This document shows, piece by piece, positions 1 to 8,329 of a DNA stretch of 40,347 nucleotides. Position 1 is the stretch's first letter, and every line of letters begins with the position of its first letter. The DNA comes from Bacteroidota bacterium (lineage in GTDB: Bacteria; Bacteroidota; Bacteroidia; UKL13-3): assembly GCA_947456185.1 (NCBI GenBank), contig CANGPW010000018.1:1-40347 (forward strand), in the 5' to 3' direction. Below the pieces are notes generated by a model, which ran no database searches, had not been told where the DNA came from, and was given only the letters and a program-made list of their open reading frames with translations. Made by a program: the position numbers and the translations under genes.

Positions 1-863
1 ATGGTTTCTTTTCCTAAGAAAAATGCAGTTAGAATTACTGAAATAGGCAAGAAAGAAAAAATGGTTTGCGCAATGGAAACGTTCATCATGGAGGCTGCTA
101 ACATGGACATGCTTACTCCTAATACTGGCCCAAAAGCGGTTCCAATAATAATGGGTTTAAAAAACACTTTATTGGTGGTAATATCTTTTAGTTCTTTCCA
201 TACATTTACCTTAAAAATTCCCATGGCATAAATAAAAACCACACCCACAAGCATGCGAATCCAAGTAGCGTGAACAGGCGAAAGCAATTGTCCGTTGGAA
301 TCAAATAGAACCAAACCTTTTTTGGCAAAAACCAACCCAATTCCTTGACAAACCGCACCAAGAACGGCATAAACAATACCTTTTAGCAAATGCTTTTTAT
401 CTAATTCTTCGTGGTTATGCGCATTGCTTTTTATAAACCAAGCGATGCCAATTATGGAAATAAACATTCCAATAACGCCTATAAAATTGATGTTTTCGTT
501 CAACATAAAAATGCCACCAACCAATGCTGCGGCTGGCGCAAAAGTGTTAAACAAACTGGTGCGGCTACTTCCTAAAATTTTAAAAGCTGTAAACGCAAAA
601 TGATCGCCTATACTTAACCCAATAATGCCCGAAATTCCTAACCAAACCCATTGCATAGCAACAGGTTTTGTGAACAATGCAAGCGGATTTATTTGATAAA
701 TAATACAAGTAATTAAACTTAATAAAATTAGCGCATATAATAATCTAACCCTATTAACCGAAACTGGCGCATATAACTTAGCTGCTTTGGTAAACGAAAA
801 CGTTCCAATAGTCCAACAACCTAAAGTAATTAATGCAGCTATTATTCCTGTCGTTTGATTCAT
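1..863 (-). CDS. EamA/DMT-family transporter, truncated at the window's left edge
   Basis: My translation of the - strand from ATG at 863 (MNQTTGIIAALITLGCWTIGTFSFTKAAKLYAPVSVNRVRLLYALILLSL...) is open to position 1, hydrophobic, with an EamA-like 10-TM pattern. It is absent from the ORF track because it has no stop in the window. Confidence 0.85.
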   Translation of the reverse strand, partial: MNQTTGIIAALITLGCWTIGTFSFTKAAKLYAPVSVNRVRLLYALILLSLITCIIYQINPLALFTKPVAMQWVWLGISGIIGLSIGDHFAFTAFKILGSSRTSLFNTFAPAAALVGGIFMLNENINFIGVIGMFISIIGIAWFIKSNAHNHEELDKKHLLKGIVYAVLGAVCQGIGLVFAKKGLVLFDSNGQLLSPVHATWIRMLVGVVFIYAMGIFKVNVWKELKDITTNKVFFKPIIIGTAFGPVLGVSMSMLAASMMNVSIAQTIFSFLPISVILTAFFLGKET

Positions 864-929
864 GTGTTTTTAAATTGTTGAATTGTTGAATTGCTAAACG
901 GTTATATTGTTTATGGGTTTTTCTATTTA

Positions 930-1011
930 CGTCATTTCGAGGAACGAAGCAATCTCTGTTTTGTTGCAATGATTCCGATTAATCGGAAGCTTCACTTCAT
1001 TCGCAATGACG
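930..1011. repeat. Dispersed palindromic intergenic repeat, copy 1
   Basis: cgtcatttcgaggaacgaagcaatct...gcttcacttcattcgcaatgacg: complementary ends; related copy at 29138-29214. Confidence 0.7.
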
Positions 1012-1046
1012 CTAAAATCCATGGTCTATCGTCCATAAACCGTCAA

Positions 1047-1616
1047 CTAATTCAACCTTCTTCCAATAATTTCCTTTACTCTTTGATACAACAAAAACGG
1101 ACTAAAAGTTCGCCAAGGCATGTTATCAAATTCACCACCAAAATTGATATAATAATCAATATTGGCTTGCTTCATTTCGTGTAACACATGCTCTTGAAAA
1201 TTTAGTGCTACTATCCATCCTTCCTCTTCTACGTCTTGAAACCATTCCTCGTAATAGCTATCATCGCTAGTGTGAAAATTCAATACATTTTCGCCAATCA
1301 ATATAAATTTATCAATTCCTGCTGCGTTAAAAACTTCCATTACATCGCGTTTTAAATACATAATATCGTTATGTAGCGCATCGTTCCATTCGCCTATTAA
1401 TTCAGCTATTAAGAAGCCATTTTCATAATCGGCAAAAAGTATTTTTACATATAAAGTTGGGGTTCCAAATTCATCCCATTGCGGGTGAATGAGGTAATTA
1501 TAAATTTGGTTAGTAAAATCAAATTCACTATATTCTTTTTCATAAAATGGAGAGTTTTCATCATCCTCACTTTTATAAATATCTCGCCATAAATAATGTG
1601 GCTCAATGTGATCCAT
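1047..1616 (-). CDS. Hypothetical protein (189 aa)
   Basis: Intact ORF immediately downstream of, and co-directional with, the OmpA-family gene. Family not recognised. Confidence 0.7.
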   Translation of the reverse strand: MDHIEPHYLWRDIYKSEDDENSPFYEKEYSEFDFTNQIYNYLIHPQWDEFGTPTLYVKILFADYENGFLIAELIGEWNDALHNDIMYLKRDVMEVFNAAGIDKFILIGENVLNFHTSDDSYYEEWFQDVEEEGWIVALNFQEHVLHEMKQANIDYYINFGGEFDNMPWRTFSPFLLYQRVKEIIGRRLN

Positions 1617-1626
1617 AGTTGTCTAA

Positions 1627-3570
1627 TTATCGTTTAAAATCGGTTTTTAAAACCCTAAAAGTAGTTCGTCTATTTACTTGATGTTCCACCTCAGTACAAT
1701 CTATTCCATCGATACAATCGTTCAATAATTTACTTTCGCCATAACCTACAGAAACCATTCTGCCTTTTGCAATTCCTTTGGTGAGTAAATAATTCAAACA
1801 ACTTTGCGCACGTTTTTTCGAGAGTTCTAAATTATAATCTGCGGGCGCGCGGCTATCGGTATGCGAACCAATTTCAATGGCAATAGTTGGGTTGTTTTTT
1901 AAAATAATAGCCAATGAATCTAACACCACTTTTGACTCCGTACGCAAATCGTATTTATCTAAATCATATAAAATTCCTTGTAAAGTAAAATCAACTTCAG
2001 GTGCGGGAATGGCATCTAAATAAATGGTAAATTCTACCACGGAATCCTTTTGCAAACCAATGCTTGAAATATTAATTGGTGTGCTTGCAAAATATCCGCT
2101 TTTATTAGCAATTAACGATTGCAAAGCATTCAAAGGAATTTCACCGCTAAACTCTCCTTTTTCAGTTGTATTGACGGTAAATAAATTCTTTCCTTCATTG
2201 CTTGTTAAAGCCACCAACGATTTGCTAATTGGCGCATTGGTTTCACGTTCCAATACTTTTCCTTTTACCAAAAACACAAACGGTTTAATTGAAATACTAT
2301 AAATATCATCATCGCCCATGCCATCCATTCTATTAGAAGTAAAAAATGCAATAGGTGTATTGGTTTTTTGAGCATTTTTGGGCAGGTAAGAAATGCCAAA
2401 ATCATCGCCTCCGCTGTTAATTGGCGACTGTAAATTTTGAGGAACTTTGTACGTATTAGCAGAATCTTGAGTTTTAAAAATATCTAATCCCCCAAAACCA
2501 ATTTTTCCTTTGGTGGAATAATAAAGTTCATTGTTTTCACTGATAAACGGGAACATATCATCGTCAAAAGTATTCACCATATTTCCTAAGTTTTTTGGTG
2601 TTTGCCAAACAGCTTTAACCTCATCAAACTGACTTACATAAATGTCTTTTTCACCAAATCCACCTTCCATGTCACTGCTAAAAAACAATTTTTTACCATC
2701 AGCACTTAAGCTCGGTTGACCACAACTAAAACTATCGGAATTAAATGGCAATAAATTAGGGTCGCCCCATAAATTATTTTGTTTATAACTTACATAAATT
2801 TTACAGTTAACGCCCTTGCCATCAATTCCATTACATTGTGTAAAGTACATCGTATTTTGAGTTAAATCTAAGCAAGCCGTTCCATCGTTATAAACACTAT
2901 TAACTTTGCCTCCCACATTATTTGGTTTACCATAACCTGAGATATAATCTGCTTCAAAAACATCACACATTTTTTGGCCTGTCCATTCAAAAACCAAATT
3001 CCCTGAACTTTCTTTCCTACTCGATGTCCAAAACACTTTTCCATTGCTATAAAAAGGCGCAAAATCACCAAATTCTGTATTCCATTCTTTTACATTAATA
3101 ATAGTGAATTTTTGCGGATTTGCTTTCCATTGCTGCGCAATATTGCATGATTGTAAAGCTAATTTTCCTTTTTTATCTTCTGGCATTTCAAACAAATAAT
3201 CACCAAAAGTGCGGCTTGCTTCATCATATTTTTCAAAATATTTTAGCAAATTTCCATAACTGTAAAGCACGACAGGATCCGGATATTTGGCATTGATGAC
3301 CTCTTCAAACCACTTGAAAGCTTGGGTATAATTATTTCCTAATCGGTAGCTTTCAGCAATGTAAAAAAGCACTTTTTGTTTTTGCTCAGGATCTTTTACT
3401 TTAGGATAAACTTTTTTGTATAAGCCCGCTGCGGTATTGTATTTCTTGGCATTATAAGCATTGGTTGCTCTGTCTAATTCAAACTGATAAGAAGGTTGTT
3501 TTTGCTGCGCAAATAATTTTTGCGAAAGCAAAATAATTAATAAAACAGAAGCAATTAAGCGTATTTTCAT
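1627..3570 (-). CDS. OmpA-family protein with TPR, PD40/WD40-like propeller, carboxypeptidase-regulatory-like domain and C-terminal OmpA domain (PorE-like architecture)
   Basis: Signal peptide MKIRLIASVLLIILLSQKLFAQ; TPR-like N-terminus; propeller repeats (SADGKKLFFSSDMEGGFGEKDIYVS); CRD-like FLVKGKVLERETNAPISKSLVAL; OmpA motif IEIGSHTDSRAPADYNLELSKKRAQSCLNYL. Confidence 0.9.
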   Translation of the reverse strand: MKIRLIASVLLIILLSQKLFAQQKQPSYQFELDRATNAYNAKKYNTAAGLYKKVYPKVKDPEQKQKVLFYIAESYRLGNNYTQAFKWFEEVINAKYPDPVVLYSYGNLLKYFEKYDEASRTFGDYLFEMPEDKKGKLALQSCNIAQQWKANPQKFTIINVKEWNTEFGDFAPFYSNGKVFWTSSRKESSGNLVFEWTGQKMCDVFEADYISGYGKPNNVGGKVNSVYNDGTACLDLTQNTMYFTQCNGIDGKGVNCKIYVSYKQNNLWGDPNLLPFNSDSFSCGQPSLSADGKKLFFSSDMEGGFGEKDIYVSQFDEVKAVWQTPKNLGNMVNTFDDDMFPFISENNELYYSTKGKIGFGGLDIFKTQDSANTYKVPQNLQSPINSGGDDFGISYLPKNAQKTNTPIAFFTSNRMDGMGDDDIYSISIKPFVFLVKGKVLERETNAPISKSLVALTSNEGKNLFTVNTTEKGEFSGEIPLNALQSLIANKSGYFASTPINISSIGLQKDSVVEFTIYLDAIPAPEVDFTLQGILYDLDKYDLRTESKVVLDSLAIILKNNPTIAIEIGSHTDSRAPADYNLELSKKRAQSCLNYLLTKGIAKGRMVSVGYGESKLLNDCIDGIDCTEVEHQVNRRTTFRVLKTDFKR

Positions 3571-3672
3571 GGCAGAATTTATTAAAAAGCTTCATCAAAT
3601 ATATGGCAGAATCAGCCGCTTTGCAATAGTAATTATAGCTATAAGAAAAATTTTACGAATGTCTTTCTATTA

Positions 3673-4269
3673 TTATTGCTTCCATTCTACGCTCACTGTA
3701 ATTTCATTTCTTCTTCCTATAATTTGAAATGGTGGGTTATACCCTAAAAACCGATAGTTCCCATGGCTCAAAATACCATTTTCTAAAAGTAATTTTTTTA
3801 GTTTTTCGGAATAGTTTTTTATATCTTCATCAGAGGCATAGCCACCAAATTTTATAACTGCTACATATTCTTCTGGTATTTTTTTTACCTCTACACCTGC
3901 ATTATTTGGCTTGGGTAAATTTTCTATTGAATAATTAGCTGGCATAACAAAACTCATGCTAGAATTACTGTCGTTAATATCTAATCTAACCGGTGCGGTC
4001 ATTGCTATTTTAGTTTCTTTATCGTTACCACCAAATATGTATCCTGCTAACTTGTTAAAACCAGGCCCAGCTAACTCCTTGTATGTTTTTGCCTTAGAAT
4101 AAACAGTAGCCAAAACCGCTGAAGGATAAAAACGAATTTCAAATGCTGGATACTTTTTTACTGCTTTATATTTTTGTTCTTCCACTTGTTGGTTTGTAAT
4201 GTATCTAAATGCTTGAAAAAGCAATAATAAAACCAATAATACCGATAATGTTATGACTGTTGTTTTCAT
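3673..4269 (-). CDS. SOUL heme-binding family protein
   Basis: EEQKYKAVKKYPAFEIRFYPSAVLATVYSKA...IAMTAPVRLDI is typical of SOUL/HBP proteins; N-terminal TM helix. Confidence 0.88.
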   Translation of the reverse strand: MKTTVITLSVLLVLLLLFQAFRYITNQQVEEQKYKAVKKYPAFEIRFYPSAVLATVYSKAKTYKELAGPGFNKLAGYIFGGNDKETKIAMTAPVRLDINDSNSSMSFVMPANYSIENLPKPNNAGVEVKKIPEEYVAVIKFGGYASDEDIKNYSEKLKKLLLENGILSHGNYRFLGYNPPFQIIGRRNEITVSVEWKQ

Positions 4270-4298
4270 GTTTTTGTATCAAATAAACTCTTTTAAAA

Positions 4299-4520
4299 CT
4301 AAGGAACAGGATCAAAACCGCTTCCACCCCAAGGATGGCAAGAACCAATGCGCTTAATAGCCAAATAAGTTCCTTTTAAAACTCCATATTTCGTAATTGC
4401 ATCTACTGCATATTGGCTACAAGTGGGATTATACCTACAAGCTTTTGGCAAATAGGGAGAAACCAGCTGTTGGTAGCCTTTAATTAATAGGAGAAACGGG
4501 AATTGAATGATCTTTTTCAA
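4299..4520 (-). CDS. yidD: Membrane protein insertion efficiency factor YidD
   Basis: [67 protein letters not shown]; adjacent to rnpA. Confidence 0.96.
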   Translation of the reverse strand: MKKIIQFPFLLLIKGYQQLVSPYLPKACRYNPTCSQYAVDAITKYGVLKGTYLAIKRIGSCHPWGGSGFDPVP

Positions 4521-4896
4521 GGTGGAGCGCTATTAAATTAATCACTTTTTGCAATGAATTTTCTGCCTGATTATATGCTAAATCTGTTTTACTAATATAA
4601 GCAATTGAAATGGCAATTTGTTTGCTTTGCAATACAATATTATTCAATAATAAATGCTTATTTAATCGATAAATTTCTCTGATTTGGCGTTTAATTCTAT
4701 TTCTGTCTACTGCTTTTTTAAAATTTCGTTTTGGAACAGTAATTAAAACCTGGCAATTAGCTTGCTGTTCAGCAACAAAAGCCATAGAAACTTTAAATGG
4801 AAAAACAAAAACACTGTAATTCCCTTTGGAATAAAGTGCTTCAATTATTTTTAGTGAAATAACTTTTTCTTGTTTGGGAAAACTATAATTCATCAT
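4480..4896 (-). CDS. rnpA: Ribonuclease P protein component
   Basis: [30 protein letters not shown] signature; rpmH-rnpA-yidD order. Overlaps yidD by 41 nt. Confidence 0.95.
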   Translation of the reverse strand: MMNYSFPKQEKVISLKIIEALYSKGNYSVFVFPFKVSMAFVAEQQANCQVLITVPKRNFKKAVDRNRIKRQIREIYRLNKHLLLNNIVLQSKQIAISIAYISKTDLAYNQAENSLQKVINLIALHLEKDHSIPVSPIN

Positions 4897-4943
4897 AAAA
4901 CAAGGACTGTTTAAGTGATATTTACATTGGTTGGTTTACAAAC

Positions 4944-4978
4944 AAAAAAACACATGTATTTATAAAATACCATGTGTG
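4944..4978 (-). terminator. Intrinsic terminator between rpmH and rnpA
   Basis: cacatgtatttataaaataccatgtg inverted repeat at 4951-4978, with an A-run at 4944-4950 that is a U tract on the - strand. Confidence 0.55.
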
Positions 4979-5039
4979 ATAAAATAAAAAACAAATCCCG
5001 AATTCTAATCCTGTAGAGTAAAACTCGGGATAAGGCTTT

Positions 5040-5201
5040 CTATTTCTTGTGACGTCTTTCGTCAGAAACTGTTAATTTTTTTCTTCCACGTGCTCTACGA
5101 GAAGCAATAACTTTTCTGCCCGAAGCCGATTCCATTCTTTTGCGGAAACCGTGTTTGTTTCTTCTTTTTCTTACCGATGGTTGGTATGTTCGTTGTGCCA
5201 T
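5040..5201 (-). CDS. rpmH: 50S ribosomal protein L34 (53 aa)
   Basis: - strand translation [53 protein letters not shown]. Below the 60 aa cutoff of the ORF track. Confidence 0.97.
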   Translation of the reverse strand: MAQRTYQPSVRKRRNKHGFRKRMESASGRKVIASRRARGRKKLTVSDERRHKK

Positions 5202-5309
5202 GAGCTTATTTTTTTAGGACTGCGAATGTACTTTTTTTTATAAAAATAAAAAAAGTTATTCGCAAATAATTAACTTTTTTATTCGTTGTAATTCAGAATG
5301 TTGTAAAAT

Positions 5310-5345
5310 AAAAATGCCATCCGTTTCGGGATGGCACTTTTTTAA
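5310..5345 (-). terminator. Rho-independent terminator, possibly bidirectional
   Basis: TGCCATCC-GTTTCG-GGATGGCA hairpin with T-rich and A-rich flanks, downstream of the small lipoprotein gene. Confidence 0.75.
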
Positions 5346-5373
5346 ATTTGATTTCTGTTTAATAGAAAAAAAA

Positions 5374-5592
5374 TTAGTGTGCAGCTTCAACAGCAACAGT
5401 TGTATCAACAACAGTTGAATCAGGAACCATAGTTCCTTCTAAAGCAGCTAATGAATCAGCAGCGCGAGTTGCAGCAGCGATTGAATCAGCTTGATGAGCA
5501 GCTTCCATTTTTAATTTTTCTTCAGCAGAAGGACCACAAGCTACGATAGCTAACATAGCAGAAGCGGCAACGATTGATAATACTTTTTTCAT
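5374..5592 (-). CDS. Small Ala-rich lipoprotein, unknown function (72 aa)
   Basis: MKKVLSIVAASAMLAIVACGPSAEEKL: signal peptide with lipobox-like AIVAC; followed by a terminator. Confidence 0.8.
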   Translation of the reverse strand: MKKVLSIVAASAMLAIVACGPSAEEKLKMEAAHQADSIAAATRAADSLAALEGTMVPDSTVVDTTVAVEAAH

Positions 5593-5670
5593 TTTGTTTG
5601 ATTTTTTAATTAAGTGAGTTTCTAATTCGGTGGCAAATATATGACTAATTTGTTAATAACAAAATTTTTT

Positions 5671-6984
5671 TTATTTATTTCTCATATAAATAATAATTGG
5701 CACTCCCACAAAATCAAATTCATCTCTGATTTTATTTTCCAAATAACGTTTATAAGAGTCAGTAACATACTGAGGATGGTTACAGAAAAACGCAAATCTT
5801 GGACTTCTACCTGGTAATTGCGTGGCATATTTTATTTTAACAAACTTTCCTTTTACACTTGGTGGCGGATACGTTTCAATTTTTTCAAGAATGTAATCGT
5901 TGAATTTACTGGTCGAAATTTTACGTTTTCTATTATCGTAAACATGTAACGCTTCTTCTATTGCTTTAAAAATACGTTGTTTTGTGGTAGCCGAAGTAAA
6001 AACTATTGGCACATCATCAAATGGTTTTAGTTTTTCGCGAATGGTTTTTTCAAACTCTAACGATGTTTTATGGTCTTTTTCTATTAAATCCCATTTGTTT
6101 ACCAAAATTACTAAGCCTTTATTGTTTTTTACAGCTAACGAAACCAAGTTCATGTCTTGATTATCTAATCCAATTGTTGCATCAATTACCAAAACTACTA
6201 CATCACAATCTTCTAAGGCTTTGATACTGCGCATTACAGAATAAAATTCTAAATCTTCTGTTACGCGGTTTTTTCTTCGAATTCCTGCGGTATCAACCAA
6301 CACAAATTCTTTATCAAATAATTTATAATGCGAGTTAATGGCATCACGTGTGGTTCCAGCTACATCGGTTACAATGTTTCTTTCTTGCCCAAGCAATGCA
6401 TTGATTAAACTAGATTTTCCAACATTTGGTCTGCCAACAATGGCAATTTTTGGCAGCTCCACTTCATCTGCATCAATGTCTTGATCTTCAAAAGTTAAAT
6501 GCTTCATTGCTTCGTCTAGCAAATCGCCAGTTCCCGAACCGCTCGCAGATGAAATATTATAAATATTATCAAAACCTAATGCCCAAAACTCATGAGCATC
6601 TAATTGACGGTTTGAATTGTCAACTTTATTTACTACCAATAAAACTGGTTTTTTGCTTTTACGAAGCATCAACGATAATTCTGTGTCTAAATCGGTGATT
6701 CCAACTGATACATCCACCATAAACATTAACACATCCGATTCTTGAATGGCTATTTTTACTTGATTTCTGATTGCTGCTTCAAAAATGTCTGCACTATTTG
6801 GAACGTATCCTCCAGTATCAATTACATTGTATTCTTTATCAAGCCATTCAGCTTTTCCATAATGTCTATCACGAGTTACTCCACTAAAATCGTCAACTAT
6901 GGCGTGTTTGTTGCCTGTTAAACGATTAAAAAGTGTTGATTTGCCAACATTTGGCCTTCCTACTATTGCTACTATATTTCCCAT
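5671..6984 (-). CDS. der: Ribosome biogenesis GTPase Der
   Basis: Two tandem GTPase domains (GRPNVGKSTLFN and GRPNVGKSSLIN) plus a C-terminal KH-like region. Confidence 0.98.
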   Translation of the reverse strand: MGNIVAIVGRPNVGKSTLFNRLTGNKHAIVDDFSGVTRDRHYGKAEWLDKEYNVIDTGGYVPNSADIFEAAIRNQVKIAIQESDVLMFMVDVSVGITDLDTELSLMLRKSKKPVLLVVNKVDNSNRQLDAHEFWALGFDNIYNISSASGSGTGDLLDEAMKHLTFEDQDIDADEVELPKIAIVGRPNVGKSSLINALLGQERNIVTDVAGTTRDAINSHYKLFDKEFVLVDTAGIRRKNRVTEDLEFYSVMRSIKALEDCDVVVLVIDATIGLDNQDMNLVSLAVKNNKGLVILVNKWDLIEKDHKTSLEFEKTIREKLKPFDDVPIVFTSATTKQRIFKAIEEALHVYDNRKRKISTSKFNDYILEKIETYPPPSVKGKFVKIKYATQLPGRSPRFAFFCNHPQYVTDSYKRYLENKIRDEFDFVGVPIIIYMRNK

Positions 6985-7163
6985 TAAAGTGGCAAATGTA
7001 GGTTATTTTTACTGTTTTGGTTAAAAAATGTTGATAAGTGGAATTGAATTGAAAGATTATAAGGTGAGAAAATTGAAAAAATTGACTTTTAAAAGCTATT
7101 ACATCTTTGATAAATATGTGGCTTCTATGAAATCTGTGGCTAAAAAATTTATATTTGCCAATT

Positions 7164-8250
7164 ATGACCAATGATCAATTAAAAAATTTAGACGAAAGAG
7201 TGATTGCGCTGAGGAGGTATCTTTGACGTTGCTTTTAAATTACAACAAATAAAAGAAGAAGAGGACTTGACCTTAGAACCTGGCTTTTGGGACAATCCTA
7301 AAAAGGCAGAATCAGTGCTAAAAGGAATTAAACAAAAAAAAATTTGGACAGAAGGATTCGATTTTTCACTTGCTAAAGTGGAAGACTTAGCAGTGCTTTA
7401 CGAGTTTTATCAAGCCAATGAAATTAGTGAAGAGGAGCTAAATTTAAACTATTCGGAAACCTGTAAAATAGTGGAAGAATTAGAGCTTAAAAACATGCTC
7501 AGTGGGGAAGAAGATATGTTTAATTGCATCATCAATATAAACTCGGGAGCAGGTGGAACAGAAAGCCAAGATTGGGCAGAAATGCTCATGCGCATGTACA
7601 TTATGTATGCCGATAAAAAAGGTTTTAAAGCCGCTGTTGTTGATGAACAAGCAGGCGATGGCGCTGGAATAAAATCATGTTCTATAGAAGTAGAAGGTGA
7701 ATTTGCTTATGGGTTTTTAAAAGGCGAAAGTGGCGTGCATCGTTTGGTGCGTATTTCTCCTTTTGACAGCAACGCCCGAAGACATACCAGTTTTGCTTCG
7801 GTGTATTGTTACCCAATTATTGACGATACCATTGAAATTGATATTAAAGATGCGGATATTGAAATTCAAACTTCCCGTTCGGGTGGTGCTGGTGGCCAAA
7901 ATGTAAATAAGGTAGAAACTAAAGTTCAATTAACACATAAACCAAGTGGTATTGTGATTGTTTGTCAGGTTGATAGGTCGCAAAGTGCCAATAAAGACAG
8001 GGCCATGAAAATGCTAAAATCTCAACTTTATGAAATAGAATTGCGCAAGCAAAATGAGGAAAAAGACAAAGCAGAAGCTGGTAAACGAAAAATAGAATGG
8101 GGAAGCCAAATAAGAAATTATGTAATGCACCCTTATAAACTAGTAAAAGACTTAAGAACAGATACCGAAACAAGTAATGTTAAAGCGGTAATGGATGGTG
8201 ATTTAGATTTATTTATTAAAGCTTATTTGATGGAAAATTCTGGAAATTAA
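7164..8250 (+). CDS. prfB: Peptide chain release factor 2, with programmed +1 frameshift
   Basis: ATG at 7164 reads [20 protein letters not shown] then TGA at 7224-7226 in AGGAGGTATCTTTGAC. A +1 shift continues as [29 protein letters not shown], with GGQ motif [16 protein letters not shown]. The ORF track begins late, at 7267. Confidence 0.97.
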
Positions 8251-8282
8251 TGCTTTTGCTGAGGCATAAATTTTATTAAATG

Positions 8283-8312
8283 AAACCGCTCGTGGCTAAC
8301 GAGCGGTTTTTG
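8283..8312 (+). terminator. Rho-independent terminator downstream of prfB
   Basis: AACCGCTCGT-GGCTA-ACGAGCGGTT followed by TTTTG. Confidence 0.85.
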
Positions 8313-8329
8313 TTTTTATATGTTTTGCT

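Noticed and set aside
891-1184. 97-aa + strand ORF
   Set aside because: It spans the palindromic repeat and runs antisense into the 1047-1616 gene; composition not protein-like.
2024-2302. 92-aa + strand ORF antisense to the OmpA-family gene
   Set aside because: Shadow ORF of a well-supported CDS. The same applies to the other short antisense ORFs in der, prfB, mnmG, asnS, the receptor genes and the metalloprotease gene.
5087-5092. CACGTG core in rpmH as a third parS site
   Set aside because: Flanks (TCTTC-CACGTG-CTCTA) do not match parS beyond the 6-bp core.
6345-6350. CACGTG core in der as a parS site
   Set aside because: Flanks (GGCAT-CACGTG-TGGTT) do not match parS.
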